Source of the DNA: Novosphingobium sp. AAP83
Lineage (GTDB): Bacteria; Pseudomonadota; Alphaproteobacteria; Sphingomonadales; Sphingomonadaceae
NCBI RefSeq assembly: GCF_001295795.1
Contig: NZ_LJHY01000010.1
Span: 62,001 to 126,000, forward strand
Direction: 5' to 3'
Length of the DNA stretch: 64,000 bases
The notes under the pieces were generated by a model. The model saw only the letters and a list, made by a program, of their open reading frames with translations, had not been told where the DNA came from and did no database searches. Positions 39,247 through 50,012 of the stretch are shown here, in pieces (the stretch's first letter is position 1; each line of letters begins with the position of its first letter). The translations under genes were made by a program, and so were the position numbers.

Positions 39247-39614
39247 GCATTCGGCGATAGCCGAAGTTTGCGCGCCTTTACCGCCAGGGCAATTGCGGCA
39301 ACGACGCCTTCAAGATTCTCGCGCACATCGGCGTTGGTAAAGCGCAGGACTTGATATCCGGCTTGCGTCATGAAGTGATCGCGCGCGGCGTCGTATTCCG
39401 GGCGCAGGTCGTGGCTGTGGCCATCGAGTTCAACCACGATCTTCCATTCGCGGCAGAGGAAATCGGCGAAGTAGGGGCCGATGGGCATCTGGCGGCTGAA
39501 CTTTGCGCCGACGGCTCCGCCGGTGATGGAGCGCCAGAGCAGGCGTTCGGTGGGGGTGGCCGCGCGGCGGAGCGTGCGGGCGCGCTGCGTGTTGCGGGGT
39601 TTGAACGCGGGCAT
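39237..39614 (-). CDS. DUF559 domain endonuclease-like protein
   Basis: A 125-residue protein of the DUF559 group, a PD-(D/E)XK-type fold related to very-short-patch repair nucleases. The core is LRRAATPTERLLWRSI, then FSRQMPIGPYFADFLC with the catalytic Asp, and KIVVELDGHSHD with the Glu and Asp. The last residues (PNAHP and the TAA stop) are encoded inside a REP-like repeat, and a matching inverted repeat lies about 85 bases upstream of the start. The whole may therefore be one small mobile unit. DNA target and activity are unknown. Confidence 0.85.
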   Translation of the reverse strand: MPAFKPRNTQRARTLRRAATPTERLLWRSITGGAVGAKFSRQMPIGPYFADFLCREWKIVVELDGHSHDLRPEYDAARDHFMTQAGYQVLRFTNADVRENLEGVVAAIALAVKARKLRLSPNAHP

Positions 39615-39699
39615 GGGGATTTGTTGCGCCTTGGCGGAGTGTGCGCAATCCGGGTTGCTGCGGGATTGGCGGGATTTTCTATAAGAAGGGAAGAAAGGC

Positions 39700-39735
39700 C
39701 CATCCCTAGCCCTTCCCGCAAGCGGGAAGGGGACT
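39700..39735. repeat. REP-like palindrome upstream of the DUF559 gene
   Basis: CCATCCCTAGCCCTTCCCGC followed by AAGCGGGAAGGGGAC. It is the inverted partner of the copy at 39214-39246 and the direct repeat of the copy at 39151-39187. Confidence 0.85.
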
Positions 39736-39741
39736 TCAGCG

Positions 39742-39778
39742 AAAAGGGCGGCTCCCCCCGGAGACCGCCCTTCTTTTT
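39742..39778. terminator. Bidirectional terminator-like hairpin after the PEP-CTERM gene
   Basis: AAGGGCGG and CCGCCCTT pair across a 15-base loop that itself contains CTCC/GGAG. A T-rich run lies on the plus strand side and a shorter TTTT on the minus strand side. It ends transcripts of the PEP-CTERM gene, whose stop is at 39815. Confidence 0.7.
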
Positions 39779-39814
39779 GCCCCGCGGTGAGCGGGGGCTT
39801 TGACTGTGTTAGCC

Positions 39815-41008
39815 TTAAGCTGCTTTGGCCTTGGCAAAGCGGCGGCGGGCGACGAGGCCTGCAGCGGCTGCGCCGAACAAGATGATCATCGAGGGTTCGG
39901 GAACCTCCGTGCCACTGCTGGTGCCGGTGCTGGTCGTCGTGGTCGTGTTCCCGCTGGTGGTGTTGCCACTCGTCGTGTTGCCGCTGGACGTGGAGGTCGA
40001 CGATGAGGTTGACGACGACGTTGATGACGAGGTCGAGCTGCTGGTGCTGCTCGATGTCGAGGAACTGGATGTCACGTTGCCCGAGGACGTCGATGACGAC
40101 GTGCTGGTGCTGACATTACCCGACGACGAGGACGTTGACGACGACGTGCTGACGTTGCCCGACGAGGTCGAGGACGACGAGCTTGACGTGACATTGCCCG
40201 AGGACGTGCTTACGTTGCCGCTGGAGCTGGAGACGTTGCCGCTCGATGACGACACGTTACCGCTGGAGCTGGAGACGTTGCCGCTTGACGAAGAGACGTT
40301 GCCCGAGCTGGATGTGACATTGCCCGACGAGGTCGACGATGAGGTGGAGACGCCGCCCGTGGAGGTCGAAACACCGCCCGTCGAGGTGGAGGTGGAGACG
40401 CCGCCGGTGGACGACGAAATCCCGCCGGTCGATGTCGACACACCGCCGGTTGTGCTGGAACTACCGCCGGTGCTGGTTGATCCTCCGGATGTGGAGGTTG
40501 ACCCGCCCGAGGTTGATCCGCCCGAGCTGGATGTGGACCCGCCCGAGGTGGAGGTGGAGCCGGTGCTGGTGGACGAGATGACGACGCTGCCGCCGCCCCC
40601 ACCGCTACCGCCGCCGCCACCGCCGAAGAAGCCGCCGAAGAAGCCTCCACCGAAACCGCCGATGCCGCCGCCCCCGATCACCACAGGCACACCGCCTGCG
40701 CCGCCACCCATTGGCTGCGGCGGCATCGGCGGCATATAGGGCACTGGAACCATCGCCATTTGCTGTGCGGGTTCACAGGTCTTGGTAGTGGTTGTGGTCA
40801 CGATACGGCGGGCGCGGTGCACTTCGCGTGGGGCGGCGCGGCGTGCGATCTTGCGCTTGGCCGGTTGGGCCTGCTTGACCTTGACCGGCTTCACGCGATG
40901 AATTTCCCCTCGCGAAGGGGCCTCTGATACGTGGACTGCGCCGCCGCCGAGCATTGCTCCGCCTGCTGCTGCTGCCGCCAGTTTTGCCAAAGCCATCCGA
41001 ACCGACAT
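39815..41008 (-). CDS. PEP-CTERM sorted protein with long Ser/Thr/Gly repeats
   Basis: A 397-residue protein predicted to be exported and processed by an exosortase. It has an N-terminal signal-like segment (ALAKLAAAAAGGAMLGGGAV), a basic stretch, a Pro/Gly linker (MPPMPPQPMGGGAGG) and a glycine run. About 215 residues follow that are nearly all Ser, Thr and Gly, with ten SSGNV units and three SGNTT units. It ends in the PEP-CTERM signal: VPEPSMIILFGAAAAGLVAR, then RRFAKAKAA. Such Ser/Thr tracts are likely O-glycosylated surface or biofilm material. The repeat tract creates a long open antisense frame that is not a gene. No exosortase gene is in the window. Confidence 0.9.
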   Translation of the reverse strand: MSVRMALAKLAAAAAGGAMLGGGAVHVSEAPSRGEIHRVKPVKVKQAQPAKRKIARRAAPREVHRARRIVTTTTTKTCEPAQQMAMVPVPYMPPMPPQPMGGGAGGVPVVIGGGGIGGFGGGFFGGFFGGGGGGSGGGGGSVVISSTSTGSTSTSGGSTSSSGGSTSGGSTSTSGGSTSTGGSSSTTGGVSTSTGGISSSTGGVSTSTSTGGVSTSTGGVSTSSSTSSGNVTSSSGNVSSSSGNVSSSSGNVSSSSGNVSSSSGNVSTSSGNVTSSSSSSTSSGNVSTSSSTSSSSGNVSTSTSSSTSSGNVTSSSSTSSSTSSSTSSSTSSSTSSSTSTSSGNTTSGNTTSGNTTTTTSTGTSSGTEVPEPSMIILFGAAAAGLVARRRFAKAKAA

Positions 41009-41228
41009 GATCTGTGCTCTCGTTCTTCCCTGGGAAAGCGCTTTAGCAAAGAGGGGTTAACGCTCTGCTTGCCTTTCCTGACAAATCCAAAAGCGCAGAA
41101 CGATAAGGGCAGAGCAATGCCGTTAACCGTGTTGGAGGGGTGGAATCTGCCCGAAAATGGGACCGCGATGGTGTGGCCAGCAACAATGTCCCATTATGGA
41201 ACCGAATCCGCAGATAGTCCTTATGCAA

Positions 41229-42254
41229 TCACTCATCATCGAAGAGCGATGGGGCCGATCCGGTAGGCGGGGTGATTCCCAAATGCAGCCACCCACGGTC
41301 ATTCAAGCAGCGCCCGCGCGCGGTGCGAGCGACAAGGCCAAGCTGGATCAAATAGGGCTCGATCACTTCCTCGATCGTGTCACGCGGTTCGGAAAGGCCG
41401 GCCGCGAGCGTTTCAACGCCAACCGGCCCGCCTTTGTAGATATCGGCGATCATCATCAGGTAACGCCGGTCTTGCAGATCAAGGCCGATCTTGTCGACTT
41501 CGAGCCGGGTCAGCGCGCTATCGGCCACGCCTTGGGTGATGGTTTCAACGCCATCAACTTGCGCAAAATCGCGCACGCGGCGCAGCAAGCGGCCTGCAAC
41601 GCGCGGTGTGCCGCGCGCACGGCGGGCAATTTCGGTCGCCCCGCCTTTATCAATGCCCACGCCCATCAGCGATGCACCGCGCGCCACCACGCGTTCGAGT
41701 TCGGCCACCGAATAGAACTGCAAGCGCACCGGAATGCCAAAGCGGTCACGCAGCGGGGTTTGCAACAAGCCTTGCCGCGTCGTCGCACCGATCAGCGTGA
41801 AGGGCGGCAGATCGATCCGCACCGAGCGCGCCGATGGCCCCTCGCCTATGATAAGATCGAGCGCGCGGTCCTCCATCGCCGGATAGAGCACTTCTTCGAC
41901 CACGGGATTGAGGCGGTGAATCTCGTCAATGAACAGAACATCGCCCGATTCAAGATTGGTGAGCAGCGCCGCCAGATCGCCTGCCTTGGCGATGACCGGG
42001 CCGGACGTGGCGCGGAAATTGACGCCCAGTTCGCGCGCGATGATCTGCGCCAGCGTGGTCTTGCCCAATCCCGGCGGGCCGAAGAACAGCACATGATCCA
42101 TCGCCTCGCGCCGCATCTTGGCCGATTCGATAAACACGCGAAGGTTATCGCGCGCGGCTTCCTGCCCCACGAATTCATGCAGCGTTTTGGGGCGCAGCGC
42201 GGCATCGACGTCTTCGTGCTGCCGGTCAGGGGAAAGGAGGGGGTTGTCTGTCAT
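41229..42254 (-). CDS. ruvB: Holliday junction branch migration helicase RuvB
   Basis: Hexameric AAA+ motor that, with RuvA, drives branch migration of Holliday junctions. The 341-residue protein has Walker [12 protein letters not shown] (59-66 core), Walker [10 protein letters not shown], the sensor-1 motif IGATTRQG and the C-terminal winged helix ([20 protein letters not shown]). It starts at an ATG that overlaps the parE stop (ATGA). Its first codons are duplicated as a remnant at 42853-42903. ruvA lies 1.4 kb upstream, separated by foreign genes. Confidence 0.97.
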   Translation of the reverse strand: MTDNPLLSPDRQHEDVDAALRPKTLHEFVGQEAARDNLRVFIESAKMRREAMDHVLFFGPPGLGKTTLAQIIARELGVNFRATSGPVIAKAGDLAALLTNLESGDVLFIDEIHRLNPVVEEVLYPAMEDRALDLIIGEGPSARSVRIDLPPFTLIGATTRQGLLQTPLRDRFGIPVRLQFYSVAELERVVARGASLMGVGIDKGGATEIARRARGTPRVAGRLLRRVRDFAQVDGVETITQGVADSALTRLEVDKIGLDLQDRRYLMMIADIYKGGPVGVETLAAGLSEPRDTIEEVIEPYLIQLGLVARTARGRCLNDRGWLHLGITPPTGSAPSLFDDE

Positions 42255-42547
42255 GGAAGATCGGAATCCTGCACTTCACGCGAGTGATGAATTATGCGCA
42301 GAATCTGCACCCACCGTTCTTCGACCAAATAGTACACTTGGTGCTGTCCATATGAGACACTGCGAATGCCATCTCCAAGTTCTGGGCGAGCAGGACCCGA
42401 GCGCGGATAGCGCCGGAGCCGGTCAAAAACGTTGGAAAAGCCCCGCGAGTATTGATCAGCTCTGTCTTTTCCAAAGATTGTTGCGCCGTATTCGTCAATT
42501 TGATCAAGGTCTGCAAACGCGGCTGCAGCCAGCCGGATATCAACCAT
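42251..42547 (-). CDS. ParE/RelE family toxin
   Basis: A 98-residue toxin of the RelE/ParE superfamily. Diagnostic features are the N-terminal [19 protein letters not shown], then [22 protein letters not shown] and the C-terminal strand [21 protein letters not shown]. ParE-type toxins usually poison DNA gyrase, RelE types cut mRNA; this one looks more ParE-like. It overlaps the antitoxin gene by 8 bases, and its stop overlaps the ruvB start, so ruvB translation may depend on it. Confidence 0.9.
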   Translation of the reverse strand: MVDIRLAAAAFADLDQIDEYGATIFGKDRADQYSRGFSNVFDRLRRYPRSGPARPELGDGIRSVSYGQHQVYYLVEERWVQILRIIHHSREVQDSDLP

Positions 42548-42788
42548 GCCGCGCCCTGCGGGCAGCGATGATCTCTTCGATCAGATCCTCGGGTTCGCCA
42601 TCCACAATTCCAGAGGCAAGCCCTTCTGCAATCTGTTCGCGGAGCCAATGAATGCGCTCGGCCCGGTCTTGCTCGCGCCGGACGAGATCGCGCAGCAAGT
42701 CAGCGACATCGACGTAATCCCCTGCAGCTGCGCGCTGCTCAAGCCAGTGAAGCATGGATTCGGGGATGGAAAAGCTGAGGTCGGTCAT
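42540..42788 (-). CDS. ParD-type antitoxin
   Basis: An 82-residue antitoxin with an N-terminal ribbon-helix-helix (LSFSIPESMLHWLEQRAAAG, then YVDVADLLRDLVRREQ) for DNA binding and operator repression. A charged C-terminal tail ([18 protein letters not shown]) wraps the toxin. It is the first gene of the toxin-antitoxin pair; its start lies 7 bases beyond the stop of the ruvB remnant frame. Confidence 0.9.
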   Translation of the reverse strand: MTDLSFSIPESMLHWLEQRAAAGDYVDVADLLRDLVRREQDRAERIHWLREQIAEGLASGIVDGEPEDLIEEIIAARRARHG

Positions 42789-42795
42789 GGCTGGA

Positions 42796-42903
42796 TCATA
42801 CCGTTTTCGGGGCGGGATGGCAAAGTTGTAAACCTCTTTGCGAAATCACAAGATCAATGTCTTCGTGCTGCTGTTCAGGGGAAAGAATCGGGATGTCGGT
42901 CAT
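42796..42903 (-). pseudogene. Duplicated 5' end of ruvB (remnant)
   Basis: From an ATG at 42903 the first 17 codons read [17 protein letters not shown], clearly the ruvB N-terminus ([17 protein letters not shown] in the intact gene). At the DNA level 42 of 51 bases agree, including the runs CTTTCCCCTGA and CAGCACGAAGAC. Homology stops there. The frame continues with unrelated codons to a TGA at 42796, just before parD. The ATG overlaps the stop of the upstream hypothetical gene (ATGA), as the original ruvB start probably did. Confidence 0.85.
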
Positions 42904-43634
42904 TGAGAAGAGCGTCTCACTCGCGGCCAAATTGATTCCCACGCATTAGACCGTCGTTCAAGGATAGCGAACACTCCCGGAAAATCACTTTCATAGAGGT
43001 CGTGTTGCATGGATAGGTAGGAGTAAGCGTCGCTCCATGGAACTGTTGATGGAATCGAAGATTCTCGTCCACGAGAAAATGGAAACAGACTTCCTGCAAT
43101 CACATGCAGTCGCGCACTTTGAACGACGTACTCCTCAATATTTTGAGTAACACCAAGTAGTTGCTCTTCGCGTTGAAGGCTTTCAGTTCTGGCAACCAAA
43201 ACCTGTATTTCGTTAATCAATTCACACACACAATCGACAAGAGCGGTATCGAATGTAGCCTCTATGAAGGCTTGAAGCGCTGCGATCAGTCCATTTGGTA
43301 TTGTAGGCGGTTCAAAGACAGGTGCCATTGAAGAGGGATGAGTGAGCTGATTGTGGAGGCTGATCAACTCAACGATCATAGTTCTTGAAAAGCCGGTTAT
43401 CTCACTCAAAGCGAGTGGCAACGTAGCTCGAGCAGCAAGGAATTTGCGACCTCGGCGCTCTGTTTCATGCCTTTCTGATTGTCTGATTTGAGAATGGAGT
43501 AACAATGTTCCGATAACGGCCGCTAGAATTGCCAAGATGCCGCCAACTAGAGTCTGCCACTCAAATAAGCACTGGCTAAAATCATTGATCCAATCTCGCG
43601 GAATTCCGCATTGGAGCCGATCAGTAATGCTCAC
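42900..43634 (-). CDS. Hypothetical membrane-anchored protein inside the ruv locus
   Basis: A 244-residue protein starting at a GTG (43634) that overlaps the ruvA stop. One membrane helix ([20 protein letters not shown], about 29-48) precedes a basic stretch and a mostly helical cytoplasmic domain. I recognise no family and see no catalytic motif. Its sequence is noticeably more AT-rich than ruvA and ruvB, which suggests acquisition. The frame extends further upstream antisense-free only as a shadow of ruvA, so that part is excluded. Confidence 0.7.
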   Translation of the reverse strand: MSITDRLQCGIPRDWINDFSQCLFEWQTLVGGILAILAAVIGTLLLHSQIRQSERHETERRGRKFLAARATLPLALSEITGFSRTMIVELISLHNQLTHPSSMAPVFEPPTIPNGLIAALQAFIEATFDTALVDCVCELINEIQVLVARTESLQREEQLLGVTQNIEEYVVQSARLHVIAGSLFPFSRGRESSIPSTVPWSDAYSYLSMQHDLYESDFPGVFAILERRSNAWESIWPRVRRSSQ

Positions 43635-44245
43635 CCCGCCGCCCTCTTCAGCGCCACGCGCACAAGGTCGTTCAGCCCCGCATCCTCGCCCAGTTCCTCG
43701 ACCGCTTTGGCGACGGCGGTGCTGGCGACCGCAGGTTTGAAGCCAAGGTTTTGCAAGGCCGAGAGAGCGTCGGCGCTGGCCGAGCCTGGCGGGGTATAGC
43801 CGATGTCTGCGCCCGTGCCTGCGGGTGAGACGTAGCCTGCGAGACCGCCTGCCTTGTCTTTCAACTCGTTGACGATGCGGCTGGCGAGTTTGGGGCCGAC
43901 GCCGTTGGCGCGCGCGACCATCGCGGCATCGCCGTTGGCGCAGGCGCGCTGCAATTCTTCGATGGCCAGCGCCGAGAGGATGGCGAGCGCGACTTTGGAC
44001 CCCACGCCTTGCACCGCTGTGAGCAGGCGGAACCATGCGCGTTCGCCCGCGCTGGTAAAGCCGATCAGGCGCTGGTCGGTCTCGCTCACCTGCATTTCGG
44101 TGTGGACGACGACTTTATCGCCGCGAATGCCAAGATGGGTGAGCGTCTTGGCCGAGCATTGCACGAGGTAGCCGACGCCGTTCACGTCAATCACGGCCCA
44201 ATCGGGGCCTGTATCATCAAGAATGCCGGTAAGCTTGGCGATCAT
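43631..44245 (-). CDS. ruvA: Holliday junction DNA helicase subunit RuvA
   Basis: Tetrameric protein that holds the four-way junction for RuvB. The 204-residue product has the N-terminal OB fold ([20 protein letters not shown]), helix-hairpin-helix motifs ([29 protein letters not shown]), and the C-terminal RuvB-binding domain ([19 protein letters not shown]). Its stop overlaps the start of the hypothetical gene. ruvC is not in this window. Confidence 0.96.
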   Translation of the reverse strand: MIAKLTGILDDTGPDWAVIDVNGVGYLVQCSAKTLTHLGIRGDKVVVHTEMQVSETDQRLIGFTSAGERAWFRLLTAVQGVGSKVALAILSALAIEELQRACANGDAAMVARANGVGPKLASRIVNELKDKAGGLAGYVSPAGTGADIGYTPPGSASADALSALQNLGFKPAVASTAVAKAVEELGEDAGLNDLVRVALKRAAG

Positions 44246-44297
44246 GGTTTGTTCTTATGCACTGCGCTGGGGCTCTGCGCAAGCCCGAGGCCGAAAC

Positions 44298-44561
44298 TCA
44301 CTCTTCCGGCGCTGCGCGGGCGATCATGTCCATGAAGTTGCGCGCGGCCTCACGGTCGTCCGGATCCTTGAACGCGACGTCCAGATCGGGTGCAGCGCCG
44401 AGCATATAGAGCAGCGACCACATGCCAAACCGGCGCGCGCGGTCTTTCTCGAGCCCGAAATCGACCAGCATATGTTCAACGCCTGCCTCCAGTGCGGCAG
44501 GGGTGGCGGCGGCAAGGTCGTCCGTGCCGAAATACCGGCGCATCTGGTCATCAAATTCCAT
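44298..44561 (-). CDS. Small conserved hypothetical protein upstream of ruvA
   Basis: An 87-residue acidic helical protein (MEFDDQMRRYFGTDDLAAA; FGLEKDRARRFGMWSLLYML; DREAARNFMDMIARAAPEE). I recall similar short proteins beside ruvA in sphingomonads but know no function. It is likely cytoplasmic. It ends 52 bases before ruvA and probably shares its transcript. Confidence 0.75.
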   Translation of the reverse strand: MEFDDQMRRYFGTDDLAAATPAALEAGVEHMLVDFGLEKDRARRFGMWSLLYMLGAAPDLDVAFKDPDDREAARNFMDMIARAAPEE

Positions 44562-44604
44562 GCGCCGGACTTATGGTACGCCCGCGATCAGCGCAAGCGC
44601 ACAG

Positions 44605-44640
44605 CAAAAAGCCCGCCGGGGATGATCCCGGCGGGCCTTT
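44605..44640 (-). terminator. Rho-independent terminator after acnA
   Basis: On the minus strand a strong stem, GCCCGCCGGGATCATCCC / CGGCGGGC, is followed by TTTTTGC. It lies about 22 bases beyond the acnA stop. Confidence 0.9.
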
Positions 44641-44661
44641 GTCTGGGCTATGCCTTGCCGC

Positions 44662-47334
<2,673 letters not shown>

Positions 47335-47515
47335 GGCGTTGAGTCTTCCCTCCTGTCGTGGCCGTTGCTGGCAAAGTGCCGCGCGGGGAAATGCGATGGA
47401 TTTTGTCCACGCAGCGCGGCGGGTAACGGCCTGAAAGCGACTGCCCGATGCGCGCAAACATGGCCCCCGTCAAGGCGCTAGTTGATGAAACACATGCGCG
47501 TAAAAACTAATTAAC

Positions 47516-47537
47516 GCGTAATGATTATCATTAGCAT
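47516..47537. promoter_or_regulatory. Fur-like iron box upstream of acnA
   Basis: GTAATGATTATCATTAGC contains the near-perfect inverted repeat AATGAT-T-ATCATT and matches the classical Fur consensus well. It lies about 185 bases before the acnA start and 30 bases before the end of the EamA gene region, so acnA is the likely target. Confidence 0.6.
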
Positions 47538-47566
47538 AAGTTGCAGCGATCTTGCTCGAAAATGGC

Positions 47567-48460
47567 TCAATTCGGCAGTTCGGGCCGTGGCGCATCAGTT
47601 TTGCGCCACGTAGCATAAAGGCAGCCCGCCACGATCAGCACGACGCCGCAGACGGTCTGCAAGGTGACCGGTTCGGCAAAAGCGATCCAGCCCACCACCG
47701 CAGCCCAGAGGAACGCGGTATATTCCAGCGGAACCAGCACTTGCGCCTCGGCCCGGGCATAGGCCCAGCTGAGCAGCATCAGCGACACAGTGGACATCGC
47801 GGCCGATATCACAATCAACCCCCATGCCGCCGCGCTGGGCCAAGGCGCCCACCACCATGCGCCGATGCCGAGGAACAGGAACGATACGAGCGTTTGAAAA
47901 AAGGCGACTTCTTCAGGCCCTGCCAATTGCGCTTGCTGGCGCTGCAACACCAGATTCCACGCATAGAGCACGGCGGACACGAGAATCGCGATCAACCCTT
48001 TGACAGCATTCGCATCGATCTGGCCTTCAAACTTGCCCAAACCGATCACCGCCACACCAATGAGCGCGAGCACCGAGCCGGCAATCGCGGCGGCTTCAAT
48101 CTTCTCGCCCAGCATGACGGCGGCCAGATAGAGCGCGATCAGCGGCGCGATAAACGAGAGCGCGATACCTTCGGCCAGCGGCGTGTGGACCAGCCCGTAG
48201 AAAAACAGTGTGGCCATGCAGGCCGCCACCACCCCGCGCAGGATATGGACTTTCATCGTGGCGCGCGCAGGCCAGCCCTGACGCGAGCGCAGCCAGAGTG
48301 GTGCCATAATAACCGAACCGGCCAAGCCCCGCCAGAACATGGCGGCATAAGCGCCGACCATAATCGAAGCGGCTTTCATCACGCCATCCATGATCGAGAA
48401 CAGGCCCAAGCCCAGCATCGTCGCGAGGATTGGCATCAAAAGGGTGCGGGGCGCCTGCAT
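47567..48460 (-). CDS. EamA/DMT superfamily transporter
   Basis: Ten-helix inner-membrane exporter of the drug/metabolite superfamily, 297 residues made of two EamA repeats. The first repeat has AMFWRGLAGSVIMAPLWL and ALSFIAPLIALYLAAVMLGE; the second has SWAYARAEAQVLVPLEYTAFLW and ends in a short hydrophilic tail. Substrate unknown. It is transcribed towards acnA but a 230-base gap with a Fur-like box separates them. Confidence 0.9.
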   Translation of the reverse strand: MQAPRTLLMPILATMLGLGLFSIMDGVMKAASIMVGAYAAMFWRGLAGSVIMAPLWLRSRQGWPARATMKVHILRGVVAACMATLFFYGLVHTPLAEGIALSFIAPLIALYLAAVMLGEKIEAAAIAGSVLALIGVAVIGLGKFEGQIDANAVKGLIAILVSAVLYAWNLVLQRQQAQLAGPEEVAFFQTLVSFLFLGIGAWWWAPWPSAAAWGLIVISAAMSTVSLMLLSWAYARAEAQVLVPLEYTAFLWAAVVGWIAFAEPVTLQTVCGVVLIVAGCLYATWRKTDAPRPELPN

Positions 48461-48601
48461 GTGGGCGGCTTAGGCAAAGTCGGCGGCGATAGGAACCATC
48501 TTGTGTGTCAGGCATGACAGAATTCAGGCTGTGGCAAGGCGCAATGCTTGATCGCGCTTCCGGCATGGGGCAGGAACGCTGTGACAGCACCGGATTTGCA
48601 T

Positions 48602-49996
48602 ATGGCGACAGCCGTTGCGCGGAATGACAGGGATACGAACGTGAAGCGTGTGATCGACGGGACCGGCCTTTCCGGGAAACTTGGCGTCGCAATGTTGGGC
48701 CTGATGCTTGTTGCCCAACCGCTTGCTGCGCAACCTCTTGCTGTTCAGGCCAAACCCGGCGCAGCCCCTGTTGACCTGACCGCGCAAGATATGCCAACGC
48801 CCGCCGCCGTTGCAGCGCCGCAGCCGCCCGCGCCGATACCGCATTGGTCCCAGACAGATGCACAAACCCTGCTCGCCACGATCAAGGGTATTGGCGCAGA
48901 AGGTCTGTTTGCCAAGGATTACCAGCCGGATCTGCTGTCTGCGGCCATCGCCAAAGGCGAAAGCCCGGAACTGGACGCGATTGCCACGCGCCTGTTTACC
49001 TGGCTGGCCGAAGACTTGCGCGACGGACGCACGCCGATGTCTGCGCGGGTGCAGTGGTTCGCGGTCGATCCCGATCAGGACGTAAACCCGACCTCGCTGA
49101 TTCTGGCTGATGCGCTGGTGCGCCGCGATGTGAAGGGCGCGCTGATGGCGCTTGCGCCAACCGTGCCCGATTATGCCGCATTGAAAGAGGCGCTGCCCAA
49201 AGCGCAAACGCCCAAGCAGGCCGCGCTGATTCGCGCCAACATGGACCGCTGGCGCTGGCTGGCCCGCGATCTGGGACGGCAATATCTGCTGACCAACGTG
49301 CCCGAACAGATGCTGCGGATCACCGTGCGCAACAAGATCATCAAGACCTACAAGGTGGTGGTCGGCAAGCCCGGCCGCACTGCAACGCCGCAACTGGCCG
49401 AAACGGTTGAGGGCGTGATCTTCAACCCGACATGGACCGTGCCGCAATCGATCGTGGTGGGCGAAGGGCTTGGCGCGCGGCTGGTGAGCAATCCCAAGCA
49501 GGCCGAGCGCGAGGGTTACAAGGTGACCAAGCTTTCCGACGGGATGATCGTGGTGGTGCAGCAGCCCGGCGATAACAATTCGCTGGGCCGGATGAAGCTC
49601 GACATGCCCAATGAGCATGCGATCTTCCTGCACGATACCCCGAGCAAAGCCGCGTTCAACCTGCCCGCCCGCGCGCTAAGCCACGGCTGCGTGCGCGTTC
49701 AAGGCGCGACCGAACTGGCGATGACAATGGCGATTCTGGGCGCCGGGATGACGCCGGACGAAGCCGTCGCGGTCCATTCGTCGAAGGAATATACCAAAGT
49801 CCCGATGACCAAGACCTTTCCGGTCTATCTGACGTATTTCACGGTGGCGCGCGACGTGACCGGGATGCTGCGCTCGTTCGCCGACATCTATGGCCGCGAT
49901 GCGCCGGTGCTCGCCAGCTTTGCCCAGCCGCGCAAGGAACACACCACCCAGCGCAAGAGCACCGAGGAAGTGATCAAGCTGGATAATCCGCTTTAG
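48602..49996 (+). CDS. L,D-transpeptidase, YcbB/LdtD type
   Basis: Periplasmic enzyme that forms 3-3 cross-links in peptidoglycan. The start is uncertain: ATG at 48602 or GTG at 48641, both placing a signal segment (KLGVAMLGLMLVAQPLAAQP) near the N-terminus; an ATG at 48548 is less likely. The scaffold-plus-catalytic architecture includes MDRWRWLARDLGRQYLLTNV. The YkuD motif has FLHDTPSKAAFNLPARALSH followed by GCVRVQ, giving the catalytic His and Cys. A second YkuD-type gene is close by at 50460. Confidence 0.9.
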   Translation: MATAVARNDRDTNVKRVIDGTGLSGKLGVAMLGLMLVAQPLAAQPLAVQAKPGAAPVDLTAQDMPTPAAVAAPQPPAPIPHWSQTDAQTLLATIKGIGAEGLFAKDYQPDLLSAAIAKGESPELDAIATRLFTWLAEDLRDGRTPMSARVQWFAVDPDQDVNPTSLILADALVRRDVKGALMALAPTVPDYAALKEALPKAQTPKQAALIRANMDRWRWLARDLGRQYLLTNVPEQMLRITVRNKIIKTYKVVVGKPGRTATPQLAETVEGVIFNPTWTVPQSIVVGEGLGARLVSNPKQAEREGYKVTKLSDGMIVVVQQPGDNNSLGRMKLDMPNEHAIFLHDTPSKAAFNLPARALSHGCVRVQGATELAMTMAILGAGMTPDEAVAVHSSKEYTKVPMTKTFPVYLTYFTVARDVTGMLRSFADIYGRDAPVLASFAQPRKEHTTQRKSTEEVIKLDNPL

Positions 49997-50012
49997 AATT
50001 GCTTGTTGTAAA

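Noticed and set aside
36014..39735. Possible CRISPR array from repeated GC palindromes
   Set aside because: Copies are unevenly spaced, lie in both orientations and lack spacers of uniform length or cas genes; they fit REP-like repeats.
39825..40739. A Val/Asp/Pro-rich frame antisense to the PEP-CTERM gene
   Set aside because: It is the reverse reading of the Ser/Gly/Thr repeat tract; the PEP-CTERM frame has a signal segment and a sorting motif.
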